Positions 34,318-43,869 of a stretch of DNA of 64,000 bases are shown one piece after another. How positions within the stretch are numbered: position 1 is the stretch's first letter; each line of letters begins with the position of its first letter. Where the stretch lies: positions 64,575,190 to 64,639,189 of the forward strand of contig CM043965.1 in NCBI GenBank assembly GCA_014529385.2, written 5' to 3'. Origin of the DNA: Adiantum capillus-veneris. Its lineage: Eukaryota; Streptophyta; Polypodiopsida; Polypodiales; Pteridaceae. The notes under the pieces are model-generated. The model was not told the DNA's origin and made no database searches. It worked only from the letters and a program-made list of their open reading frames with translations. The translations under genes were made by a program, and so were the position numbers.

Positions 34318-34412
34318 TATCTCAAGAGACCTTAAAGATATATCGGACGAGGAGAGTGGAACTCAAGACCTGGTATTCAAGAGGGAAATAGCATAACTAA
34401 TCTACCACACTT
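34318..34412 (-). mobile_element. SINE-like unit with (CT)n association, minus copy
   Basis: The minus strand reads GTGTGGTAGATTAGTTATGC ... TTGAGTTCCACTCTCC ... CTTTAAGGTCTC. It is the inverted counterpart of four plus-strand copies at 35414-36222. See those entries for the Pol III-like boxes. Confidence 0.55.
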
Positions 34413-34453
34413 TATATCATATTCCTCTTTTTATTAGCACGTGCACGCGCCCA

Positions 34454-34461
34454 CATGCATG
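34454..34461. promoter_or_regulatory. RY element CATGCATG upstream of oleosin
   Basis: CATGCATG lies 369 bp before the oleosin ATG. RY motifs are bound by B3 factors (ABI3/LEC2/FUS3 class) in seed and oil-body genes. An ACGT-core motif GCCACGTAA at about 34640-34648 could be ABA-responsive. Function is inferred. Confidence 0.45.
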
Positions 34462-34728
34462 CACACACAGACAAGAGAAGAAAGATAAAAGTCCTAGGAA
34501 CGATCTCAAGTGACTTCCCATACCTATTTGGACGAGTCTTGAACTCAAGATCTATATTGAGAGAGAGAGAGAGAGAGAGAGAGGAGGGAGGACGGGCCAG
34601 AACATCAAGTTTCAAATAAGCAACAAATCATTTGGGTGTGCCACGTAAAGACGAACGGCCTATGGCCCCATACTGCACAGAATGACGTTGCCCTCTCTTC
34701 CTCTCTCTTCCCATTCCCCTGCCCCTCA

Positions 34729-34737
34729 ATATATAAC
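34729..34737 (+). promoter_or_regulatory. TATA box of the oleosin gene
   Basis: ATATATAAC about 95 bp before the start codon. A C/T-rich leader follows, which would put the transcription start near 34765. Confidence 0.65.
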
Positions 34738-34829
34738 GTCGCTCTTTTCCTTGTCTGCGCTCAGTAGAGATACTCCTTAGCCATCCCCACCGACACAGTA
34801 ACAGCGCGCCAAGCCTATACAGACTTCCA

Positions 34830-35267
34830 ATGGAGCAATATGGTCGTGGCGGGCGTCAGCGGCAGCAGGGCCACGAAAGCATCATCGAGCGTGCCCGCAA
34901 GCACGCTCCTGCATCCAGCCAAATCATTGGCTTCCTCGCCCTCCTCATCACCGGTGGCGTCTCTCTCTTCATCGGAGGCCTTACTGTCACTGGCATCGTC
35001 ATCACCCTTGTGCTCCTCACACCTGTCTTCCTTTTCTTCAGCCCCATCCTCGTTCCTGCAGGTATTGTGTTGTTTCTGTGTGTGGCCGGCGTGCTCACTG
35101 CCGGAGGTGCGGGTGTTGCTACCATGTCTGTGCTCTCTTGGGTTTACAATCACTTCAAAGGACAGCACCCACGGGGTTCCAATCAAGTAGAGGGCGCTGA
35201 GCAAGTTCGGCAAAAAGCTCGAGATGTAGGTGCGCAAGCCCAGAGCAAGGCAGCCCCAGGTGCTTAG
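34830..35267 (+). CDS. Oleosin, oil-body structural protein (145 aa)
   Basis: Oleosins coat seed, pollen or spore lipid droplets and stop them fusing. The protein has a short polar N-terminus (residues 1-30, MEQYGRGGRQRQQGHESIIE). A long uncharged hairpin of about 72 residues (31-103) follows, then an amphipathic, Lys/Gln/Ala-rich tail (104-145). The hallmark proline knot PX5SPX3P is complete: Pro65, Ser71, Pro72, Pro76 in PVFLFFSPILVP. There is no intron, as in many oleosins. The start is the first ATG after a TATA box and leader, and it gives the usual N-terminus. Length fits a low-molecular-weight oleosin. The frame is intact and the gene looks functional. Its promoter carries an RY motif. 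Its 3' flank is a tandem repeat array disrupted by a LINE. The antisense frame at 34815-35237 is a shadow. Confidence 0.95.
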   Translation: MEQYGRGGRQRQQGHESIIERARKHAPASSQIIGFLALLITGGVSLFIGGLTVTGIVITLVLLTPVFLFFSPILVPAGIVLFLCVAGVLTAGGAGVATMSVLSWVYNHFKGQHPRGSNQVEGAEQVRQKARDVGAQAQSKAAPGA

Positions 35268-35413
35268 TATTCATAACCTCTCAAAATAGGTCATTACTGA
35301 AAATTGCAGTTTGCTCTGTACAGAGATAAGTGTGATATATTAGCTTTTATGTAAAAATCTCTCTATATCTCTCTCTCTCTCTCTCTCTCTCCCCCCCCCC
35401 GCCCCCCCCCGCG

Positions 35414-35496
35414 CGCAAGTGTGGTAGATTGGTTATGCCACTTCCCTCTTGGATAACACGTTCTGAGCTCAACTCTCCTTGCCGGATAGATGTTTA

Positions 35497-35502
<6 letters not shown>
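35414..35502 (+). mobile_element. SINE-like unit, copy 1
   Basis: gtgtggtagattggttatgc ... ttctgagctcaactctccttg ... ggtctctct. The TGGTAGATTGG stretch resembles a Pol III A box and GTTCTGAGCTCAACTC a B box at tRNA-like spacing. It ends in a (CT)n tract. Confidence 0.5.
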
Positions 35503-35537
<35 letters not shown>

Positions 35538-35539
<2 letters not shown>

Positions 35540-35650
35540 AGTGTGGTAGATTGGTTATGCCATTTCCCTCTTGAGTAGAGGGTTCTAAGTTCAACTCCTC
35601 TTCTGATAGATCTTTAAGGTCTCACTGGATGGTTTCCCATGACGTTAAAA

Positions 35651-35655
<5 letters not shown>
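35538..35655 (+). mobile_element. SINE-like unit, copy 2 with longer 3' end
   Basis: Same head as copy 1. The B-box-like text is GTTCTAAGTTCAACTCC. The 3' end runs through tctttaaggtctcactggat and gacgttaaaattctctct into (CT)n(TA)n. That 3' end also occurs at 58517-58575. Confidence 0.5.
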
Positions 35656-35697
<42 letters not shown>

Positions 35698-35926
35698 CAA
35701 ACACATTTCCAAAGACTGGCGCCATTTTCTGTATTTCCAAAGTTACAACTCCCCAAAGTGTAGAATTCAAGTGTTAACTTTCATGGTTTTCAACACGAAC
35801 AATTCAGTGTACCTTAGTTTTCAATGTTGAATTAATCCTCATAAATAGGTCATTACTGAAAATTGCAATTTCCTCCCTACAGGAGGTAAGTGTGATGTAT
35901 TAGCTCTTATGTAAAAACTACCTCTC

Positions 35927-35965
<39 letters not shown>

Positions 35966-35966
35966 C

Positions 35967-36038
35967 GCACGCAAGTATGGTAGATTGGTTATGCCATTTC
36001 CCTGTTCAATAACATGTTTTGAGCTCCTCGTCGGTTAG

Positions 36039-36040
<2 letters not shown>
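35967..36040 (+). mobile_element. SINE-like unit, copy 3
   Basis: cgcaagtatggtagattggt to about ctcctcgtcggttagag, then (CT)n to 36092. Confidence 0.5.
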
Positions 36041-36095
<55 letters not shown>

Positions 36096-36101
36096 CGCGC
36101 G

Positions 36102-36216
36102 CAAGTATGGTAGATTGGTTATGCCATTTCCCTGTTCAATAACATGTTTTGAGTTCCAACTCCTCGTCGGTTAGATCTTTAAGGTCTTTTGTGATAGTTT
36201 CCTATGGCGTTAAATT

Positions 36217-36222
<6 letters not shown>
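36102..36222 (+). mobile_element. SINE-like unit, copy 4
   Basis: Longest copy: head, B-box-like TTTTGAGTTCCAACTCC, then ctttaaggtcttttgtgata and ggcgttaaatttctcctctc into (CT)n(TA)n(CA)n at 36221-36302. Confidence 0.5.

Positions 36223-36302
<80 letters not shown>
36221..36302. repeat. Compound (CT)n(AT)n(AC)n microsatellite
   Basis: Three dinucleotide blocks in a row behind SINE-like copy 4. Confidence 0.95.
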
Positions 36303-36303
<1 letters not shown>

Positions 36304-36357
36304 TTCTCAAAGATTGACGTTCCTTTCGGTATTTCTTTATTATTGTTTCGTAAAGAT

Positions 36358-36496
36358 ACAAGTCCCCAAAGTGTAGAGTTGCATTATAACTTTTGCGGTT
36401 TTCTTTTTTTTTTTCCATAAAAGGTGCTAGGTGGTTATATTAGAAAAAAAACAAGTCCCCAAAGTATAGAATTGCATTGTAACTTTTGCGGTTTTC
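36358..36496. repeat. Duplicated target site around a very short LINE 3' end
   Basis: About 46 bp (acaagtccccaaagtgtaga ... ttgcggttttc) occurs at 36358-36403 and 36451-36496. Between them is a T run and ccataaaaggtgctaggtgg, the last bases of the same LINE 3' end seen again at 36497-36540. Confidence 0.7.
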
Positions 36497-36599
36497 TTTT
36501 TTTTTTTCCCATAAAAGGCGCTAGGTGGCTATATTAGAAAAGAAACAAAGTTACATAATCCTGGTGAGACGGGTAAATTACAATTTGGTTTTCCTCCGG

Positions 36600-38682
36600 G
36601 AGTTGCATAGGGGGGGGATACTCTTCCATAATTTAAAGCAGTTGTCCAAAATTACAAAGGCTTTTTCAGGCGGATTACAATGACTTAGCAACCAGAGATG
36701 TTTCTTCATACAAAACACAGTTTCCATGCCTTTGTAGTCACCATCGACTACAATCCGGCAGTGAGCTGAGGACATCTTGGAGGTGCGCGATGAGTCGAAG
36801 GCTGTTGAAGTGTTGTCTTCTTAGTTTTTCTTCTTCAGACCTGCAATCGTCATCATTCGTTGTAAGTGCATGTACGAGCCATCTAGCAGGACCTCCCGTT
36901 GCTTGTTGATTTTCACACTGTTGTAAAAGCCCATACACTCAGGACTTTTCGATTGGCCCCGTATATCTTGCATTGGTCAAAATCTTGAGTTGGTTAACCT
37001 GCAAGGAAAAATGAGCAAAAGAGTGTCATCAAACTTTTAGTCTGGAAAGCATCTTGTAAATCGTTCCTTTCAAGCCAGATTAACCAGAAAAATTCTCCTC
37101 TGATCCTGTTCCAAATAACCGAAAAAACTGAAATTGAATCACCAAGAAGAAATTGTTTCTAGTTGGGGGTGGAGCCCAGAGCACTAATTAAAGGGGACAG
37201 AATAGTAGAATTAGTTGGACAGTTCATGAAGGGGTGGGGGGTATGCTCTTCAGTTTGCTAGAACCTGTCCAGTGCCCATTCCAGCAGCCCTCATTTTGCA
37301 GCCTGTCCAAACTCCTTTGTGAAGGATGAGCCAAAGAAGAACCGAGTGTTTTGCTGGGATTCCTTTATTCCATATCTTCTGAAACTTGAAGATCCATTGC
37401 TTCCTTGTCATAGCAACATTCCATTTCTTATTGAGAGTGGTGTGCATGGGTACCTGAAGATTAGGTGGCAGGTTCGGGGGATGATGAAGAGTGATGCCGT
37501 TAGCCCAGTATAGGGCATTGGGAGGGATCATGTGTTGATGAGAGGGGCTATTCCAGATCTTTTGGGAAGGAGGACTTCCTAGTATCTAGCAATGTTAGTT
37601 CCCAAGGTTAAGTTGATGGTGTATGAGGAGTTTCGAGTGGGTGAGCCATCTTGCCTCTACTGAGTTCCACAGGTCTTTCCAGACATTTATTCCTTTGTTG
37701 TGAATGTGTCTTGCAGTCCGAGCCTGATCTTGGGAGGGTAGGGGGATGGGGGGGGGGGGGGGGGGAAGACCACCATAATGATTCTTGAGCTCTAATGTGG
37801 AGGCTGAACTTGGAATCCCAGTTGATCCTCAGAATAGGTCTATACCTTTTACAGGCTATCCACAGTGATTTGAGGAGATCTGATCCCTTTGCAGATGATT
37901 CGAGAGGGCCAAAGAAAAGGGTGAACCATGGGATATTGGTTACTCCTTGGGACTCCTTTTAGTTGGAACTTATCCAAGTTCCGAAACAAAAGGGAGGCCC
38001 ATTCTTCCTCTGGTTGATCTAGGTCAGTCCAGTCGTTTATGTTGGTGAGGCCTAGTCCTCCTTGCTCTTTGGGGAGACAACAGAACTCCCACTTAACTTT
38101 GGCTATCCCTTTCTTGAGGGGGTCACCTGTCCAAAGGAAGTTCTTGCAAACCCTAATGAAGTCCTTTAGGTGATCATCAGGGGGTCTCCGGCAAGAGAGG
38201 AAGTATAAAACATAACTGGTGATGAAGTGTTTGATGACTAGCGCCCTTCTTGCTAGATTAGCTTGAAACTTCAAGCCATCAATTCAATTTGGCTGAGAAC
38301 TTTTAACCCAACTCCATCTCTACTTCATGGTGACTTTGTATCCAAATGGTATTCCTAGTAGTCAAAAAATTACTCAGTCTTGTAGGATGGAGCATCATGT
38401 TCAGTGATCCAACTAGGGAGGGGGCAGTGAGAATCCCTGATACCTATTTTAGTGTGGTTGATTTTGGAGCCTAATGTCGTGCAGAATACCTTTAAGCATT
38501 CCCAAAACTGGTAGAGAGATTGTTCGTCGTTGTGAAGGAAGTCGTTGGTGTCGTTCCGCAAACTGTGAGAGACATTGTTGTCTACCATTAGACAAGGAGA
38601 TGCCCTTAATAGACCCTTCGGCCATTTTGGCTTTAACTAACCAGTTGAGGGAATCAGCCGTTGTGGAAAATAAGAGGGGAGT
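36600..38682 (-). pseudogene. LINE ORF2, RT second half to C-terminus
   Basis: Resumes at 38682 with PLLFSTTADSLNWLVKAKMA and EGSIKGISLSNG, the text that follows RT motif B. The catalytic FADD position is damaged (MVDNNVSHSLRND). Then come QANLARRALVIKHFITSYVL, FIRVCKNFLWTGDPLKKGIA, KVKWEFCCLPKEQGGLGLTN and the zf-RVT region (FKFQKIWNKGIPAKHSVLLW, LILHKGVWTG, 37531-37250). Several frameshifts. The far C-terminus to about 36600 is unclear. Confidence 0.8.
38678..38682. repeat. Target duplication of the gag-protease element, left copy
   Basis: GGAGT here and GGAGC at 46778-46782. One C/T transition separates them. Removing the element plus one copy rejoins the LINE frame across the conserved motif B. 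Confidence 0.75.
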
Positions 38683-38870
38683 TGTTGACCGCTGGGTCAA
38701 CAACACAACATAACTCAAGTTTCGTACCAAAGTCTTATCTTTTGCGAGTTATGAAATGCTGCGGATTATGGCTATAAACGTCATTTGTAATGAGTAGTTA
38801 TTCCAGTTTCAGAAGCCGGGGTGCAATGGCACTTCCAGATTGTAAGTACAAAGCCATTTGACCCTTTCAA
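38683..38870 (+). repeat. 5' LTR remnant of the gag-protease element, 188 bp
   Basis: Matches 45821-46008 with two differences seen and no indel. It starts TGTTGACCGCTGGGTCAACA, itself a near palindrome. The remaining 769 bp of the LTR, with TATA box and primer site, are missing, so this copy has no promoter of its own. Confidence 0.85.
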
Positions 38871-39073
38871 TTTTGTTCAATTTTGAAAAAAACATCGTTT
38901 GAGGCCTCAAAATTCATCCGGAAGTTAGGGGTGTCTAAAAGCGACAATTTACGAGAATTGTGACGAAACGGTTGCGGTTTTGGACATAGTTTCGACTTTT
39001 CCCTAACCAAAGAACTTGAACACAGTGGACTAAGTCTACTTGAACCAAGAAAAAGCTCTTAAGCCCAGAAATC

Positions 39074-42000
39074 ATGTCTACCCTAGATTCAAACGCAGCT
39101 TACACAAGCTTGGAGATCCCGACGATAGAGGAATATCCTCCCACAATGGATCTTCCAAACTTGCAATTGACAAAGACCCATCTTGTTGAGAGAGTTTGGA
39201 TGATTGGTCATGAGAGTGAAGGACTATATAGATACATTGACGACAATGAGGTCAATTTTTATAGGTGCTCAGATCCATACCAAGAAGAGATAACGGATTA
39301 CAAGCTCTTATATGTTTACACATACGGAGTCGACTATCAATGGAGATCTATAGTTGTCAACAAGTATGGACGAGAATACAGAGTTGTAGAAAGCACAAAT
39401 CCACAGACTGTACTAGAAAGAGGTGGATATTTGGTCAATGAAGGACCACAAATGCCTCAACCAAACACGAGAATTCCTATAGGAATTCCAAGAAGAGAGC
39501 CACCAGGATTCCCTTCAAGAGCGATAACGAGAGAAGGATTGGGAGAGTCTCTGGTTAGACTTGTAGACAATCGACGAGTTAGACCATCCCAAGTCCAGAA
39601 ATGGGTAAACAGAAAATACTCCGGATATGAAGATCCGAGAGATCACGTAGCGGCTTTTAGAAGAGTGATTAGAGCAGAGGAAGTTTCAGATTTTGCGACA
39701 CAGTTTGCAGGATTTGGATTGACTCTAGAAGATGATGTAGCTACTTGGTTCGACTCGGTGGAAAAATGAGATTTTGAGACCCTAGATGAGCTGTTTGAGG
39801 AGTTTATTGAAGAATTCTCGCCAAAAGGCATTGCTCACAACACGGTCTTGCAAATCCATAGATTCAAACAGAAAGAGAATGAATCAGTACGCAAAGCATC
39901 ATTACGGCTCAAGAGATATGTTAAGCTCTGTCCGAGAGCGGAATTACCTACGCAAGCACGACTGATGCTGATCTTTATCCAGGGAATGAGACATGCGGGC
40001 CTTCAGAAGGATCTGCATATGATAAGGAGGACGACGCTAAACGAGTTGATCAAAGAAGCTCTTTGTCTAGTGGATAACTGTGAGGCATACAAAGAAAAGT
40101 ACTTAAAAAGTCAAGGAGATGACACATCCTCTCAGCACAGTGTTTCACAGATAAGTGAGTCCATTGCCAAGCCAACGGCACCTATTGATCAAGAAAAGCT
40201 TATCGACAACTTGGTCAAGAGGTTGATTCCTCTTGTAAGGTCTGATTCGGGAGAGCCGAAGTGGTGTGAAATTGAGAGAAAATGGACGAACCATACGGAG
40301 GAAGAGTGCTATTATAGCATGGAAAATGCTAGGGAGAGGTATGTACAACCTGTTCCAGTAGCACCTACTCCACCTAGATACATTACGGGGAATGCGCGAG
40401 GACCAGTAGGAGTTTTAAGGCCACAGCTCTTAGGACAACAACCTCCGCTGCCAGGTGCTAGAATGCAGATAGACATGAGATACATGCCAATGATGAAAGC
40501 ATCAAATAAACCAACGCCAGTACCATCTACAATGTGGTATAGCAACCAAAGTGAGTACTACCCTTCGGAGCAACAAAATGTGAGAGAAACACATGGAGTG
40601 GTGAGGCCGATACAACCTCCACCTCCTGGGTTTCAGTCGAAAGAAAGAAGGTATGAAATGGACGAAAGGACATTGCGATTCATTGCAAATAGCGGCTTAT
40701 CTAGGTCAAAGCTTGCTTATAGCCAAGAGGAAATGCTAAAAGAATCTCCTCAACCACAGACAGATTGTCACAAAAGTCGTGACAACCACTTGGTCAAACA
40801 ATGTCCTCATACGGAGATCACTGAAGTAAATGCCTATTTTCTTGAGTGTGGCATCACTCACTTGATCCCCGATTGCCCGAAAAAACCAAACCAAATCAGG
40901 AAAATCACGACAAATGTATTAGGGATTGTTCAGGTCCCTAGTAGCTCAGAAAATGAAAATGTCATACCTGTTCAAGTGGTTACGAGAGCACAAGCTCAAA
41001 AGAAAGCTGATGAGAATCCGGAGACACAGAACACGGAAAGTGACATGAGTCCAAAGACAGATGAAGGACCAAAGACAGACGCACCTAGTCAGAAAACCAA
41101 GAGCAAACGAAATAGTTGGAAAGCTAGAAAGACTAGGATGAAAGCACGCAGGGAACGAGAGCAAAAATCCCTAGCTGAGAAGCTTACCGAAGCTCAGGAG
41201 AAGATAAAACAACATGAGGAAAAGGAGGCACCTTCTCTTACACAGATGGTTAAACCTCTAGAAGAACCATCCACAGATGAGAAACCGAGAAGTGCTAGTT
41301 CAGGAGGATCTGTGTTGGCAGAGAAGGTTAATGAGACATTAGATGCCCTCTTGAAAGCCTATGATGCGAGGCTCAAAAACAACCAAACCCAAGAACAAAG
41401 GTGGATGACATATCCCTATACGGAACTAGAAAAGCAAAGGTTTGAAATGTGCCATAAAATGATTCAAACAGCCCAAGCTTAACTAGAACCATCAGTTGCA
41501 AAACCTGAGGATGTGATCAGTGGCATGCCTACACAAGCAATCCCACCAAACCAGGAACTAAAAGAGCCAGATTCTAGTCATGAGCACATACCAAAACTCA
41601 AAGACCCAACATTAGAACCAAGGATAGTATTGAATACCACGGATAACTCTTCCGAGGGATTTCACCAAGCTATACCTGAGGATTGTAAAGAGATAGATGG
41701 TCTTGACGAATTGTGGAAACAAGTCAGAGAGGCCAATGAAGCCGATGACCTAAGAAGACGAGTAGACAAGACTGGTGATGAACGAGGAGTGTTTCTACCA
41801 CCAATAGAGGAATTTGAGACTGGATCTCAAATGAATCTAGACATGCAATCGTGTTGGGGCGACAAAGGATCTGTACAATCTATGGATAGTCAACCCCATT
41901 CGCTAAGAACACTACCATCCTACATGGGAGAGTACGAGACCAAGTCAGATGTGGTTGCAGTCCCATCAAAGAGACTGTCTCCCAACAAGGCCATCGATTC

Positions 42001-43540
42001 AAAGGGGCTAGTAGATATTCTATCTACCCCAGTCACCTGTACAATAATGTTAGCCGAGTTGCTCAGAATAAGAACAAACATGTGGGCTAATGTGGGTAAA
42101 TGTCTAGAGAAATTTGGTGTAAAAACCCCAATGACTCAAATCGAGGAAGGCATCAAAGAGCTTGAAATGCCTCAACTAAATACTAGGCCAGGGCCATTAA
42201 ACAAGGTAGGCAAGTATTACGAGGGAGAAGATGGAAACACCACCCTTCCTGTGGAATTCAATGGTGTACAAACCATGGCAATCCTTGACAGTGGAGCTGG
42301 TGTGGCCATTGCAACCCAAGAGGTTTGGAAAAAATGGGGAAAACCTGCCTTGAGATCCACACGAATGACCCTGCAGCTTGCAGACGGACACAAGGAAAAG
42401 CCCCTAGGACTGCTAGAAAAATAAATTGTTACTTCTTGTGGCATTGAATATGAACACACTTTTGTTGTGGTTAACTTTGGCAAGAAGAACAACTATGAAA
42501 TCTTTCTGGGAAGACCATTCATGCGACAATTGAAAATGGTCCAAGATTGGGGTTATGACCATATATACCTGAGACATATGGAAACCATAACAAAGGTAAA
42601 CTTGAGGGACCATAGCTATAGGGATGTGACGAGAACACCGGTTGAGGAGTTTGATTCCGCCACAGTAGCAGGATCAGAACTTCCAGCTTGGCTAGGTAAG
42701 CCTAAAGAACTGTGGATGTGTGGAGCTTTACAATGTGGTAGCTTGAAACGTGAGGAATGTATCCTAGAACGGGTTATAGAGGATATGGACTATATCCCAG
42801 AACCATTTCCTGAAGAAGAGTTAGAGCCTTTTGGATGGGAACACATCTTGGCTACTCTGGACGTGTGCGCCGTGGAGGATGCTCCCACAACAAAGTTTTG
42901 TGATAAAAATGGCTATGATGTCGTTCCTTATTTTGCAATGAGTGTAATCCAGGAAAACGAAGAGATCCAGACATCAACAAGCTCTCGAAATAAGGAGCAA
43001 ACAAAGAAATGTGGAGAATCAAAAGATGAAGAAGACGATGAGTTCTATGACTCTGTAGAACACTTCGAGCTTCAAGAAGATCAACGACCCGGGAATCAAT
43101 GTCATCGCTACACGAATAAAGTGCATCAAAAGTGGATTCCAAAGTCCTCGGTGAAGACACAGCCACCACAAGCATCCTCATACATGGCTCCTAATAAGGA
43201 TGCAAAGACTCAGCTAGAAGGAATACGACCAGAGCAACGAGCTAACAATGCTCTAATCAATAGGCTAGAAAAGTCCTCCAAGAAACTACCACCCACGAGC
43301 AAACAGACAATAACTTTCCACTACCAGCCAAAAAATCAAGGGAAAGTACAAGAAGTCAACCTTATTGAGGATAGTAGCGATAGTGATGAATCTTACGACA
43401 TCCCCTATCATCAACTCAGGCCATCACTATCACCAACCCCTTCAGCAACAACCATGACAGGTCAAAAAAATAGGACAACAAGTCAAAGCCAAAAAGCTCG
43501 ACAAATCTGGATACCAAAAAGCGAGATCGGCCAAAAATAG
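39074..43540 (+). pseudogene. Gag-protease polyprotein, about 1488 codons, three nonsense codons
   Basis: One frame runs from the ATG at 39074 to the TAG at 43538-43540. Only TGA 39767-39769, TAA 41480-41482 and TAA 42422-42424 break it, and no frameshift occurs. Residues of about 185-345 are a Retrotrans_gag-type core (KYSGYEDPRDHVAAFRRVIR, DVATWFDSVEK, IQGMRHAGLQKDLHM). Residues 562-605 hold two degenerate Cys/His knuckles (CHKSRDNHLVKQC, CGITHLIPDC). Residues 676-720 are a Lys/Glu-rich coiled coil. The aspartic protease is at about 1070-1150 (AILDSGAGVAIA, with IFLGRPFM as flap partner). An acidic tail has W-I-P-K repeats. Gag and protease are structural. Polymerase must come from another element. 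Each stop lies one transition from a plausible sense codon (Trp, Gln, Gln). Confidence 0.8.
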
Positions 43541-43869
43541 ATATGGATCAAGAAGACAATGATCTCTAATGACAAATTACAAGATCCAACATCAAAACAA
43601 AACAAGGAAAGCCTGAATCCCGTCCCCAACCAAGCGTACAATGGCTGAAGCAAAGACCACTGTTGACTCACACAACAAAAAGGTGGATCCCAAAGAAGTC
43701 TATTCAAACACAAACGAAGCATGGGCAAGTATGGGTTCCCAAACGAGAGCCAGCAACAAAACAGCCAAAAATCGCAAAGAAATGGGTCCCAATGAAGACC
43801 AACAAAAGTGTTGTCAGTGCATCGCCGCTTGAATTCTTACAATTCTTCCTACACTTACATTACAGTTAG
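43541..43869 (+). pseudogene. Gag-Pro tail continued in another frame
   Basis: The frame 43663-43869 reads TTKRWIPKKSIQTQTKHGQV, VWVPKREPATKQ and AKKWVPMKTN, continuing the W-[IV]-P-K repeats of the main frame (HQKWIPKS at about 43131, RQIWIPKS at about 43501). A frameshift near 43600 explains the switch. Confidence 0.55.

Larger units (their letters stand above)
35279..35835 (+). repeat. Oleosin 3'-flank tandem repeat, unit 1
   Basis: Starts aaaataggtcattactgaaa just after the stop codon and ends ttttcaatgttgaattaatc. The same order returns in unit 2 (from 35836). Each unit contains two SINE-like segments and long (CT)n and (TA)n runs. Confidence 0.8.
35836..36496 (+). repeat. Oleosin 3'-flank tandem repeat, unit 2 (ends at the LINE)
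   Basis: Begins taatcctcataaataggtca, parallel to unit 1. Its end (cgaacaattttggacataaattc ... gttgaattactcctcat) is found beyond the LINE at 50341-50405, so the LINE split the unit. Confidence 0.8.

Noticed and set aside
34815-35237. Antisense frame of 140 codons over the oleosin gene, and the plus-frame shadow at 34840-35190
   Set aside because: Acidic or Ser-rich low-complexity translation of the oleosin codons. The oleosin frame has a complete proline knot and correct length.
39074-43540. Endogenous pararetrovirus (caulimovirid-like) because of the long polyprotein with zinc knuckle and protease
   Set aside because: The element has LTRs, a polypurine tract and a 5-bp target duplication, a Retrotrans_gag-type core, and no movement protein or RT.
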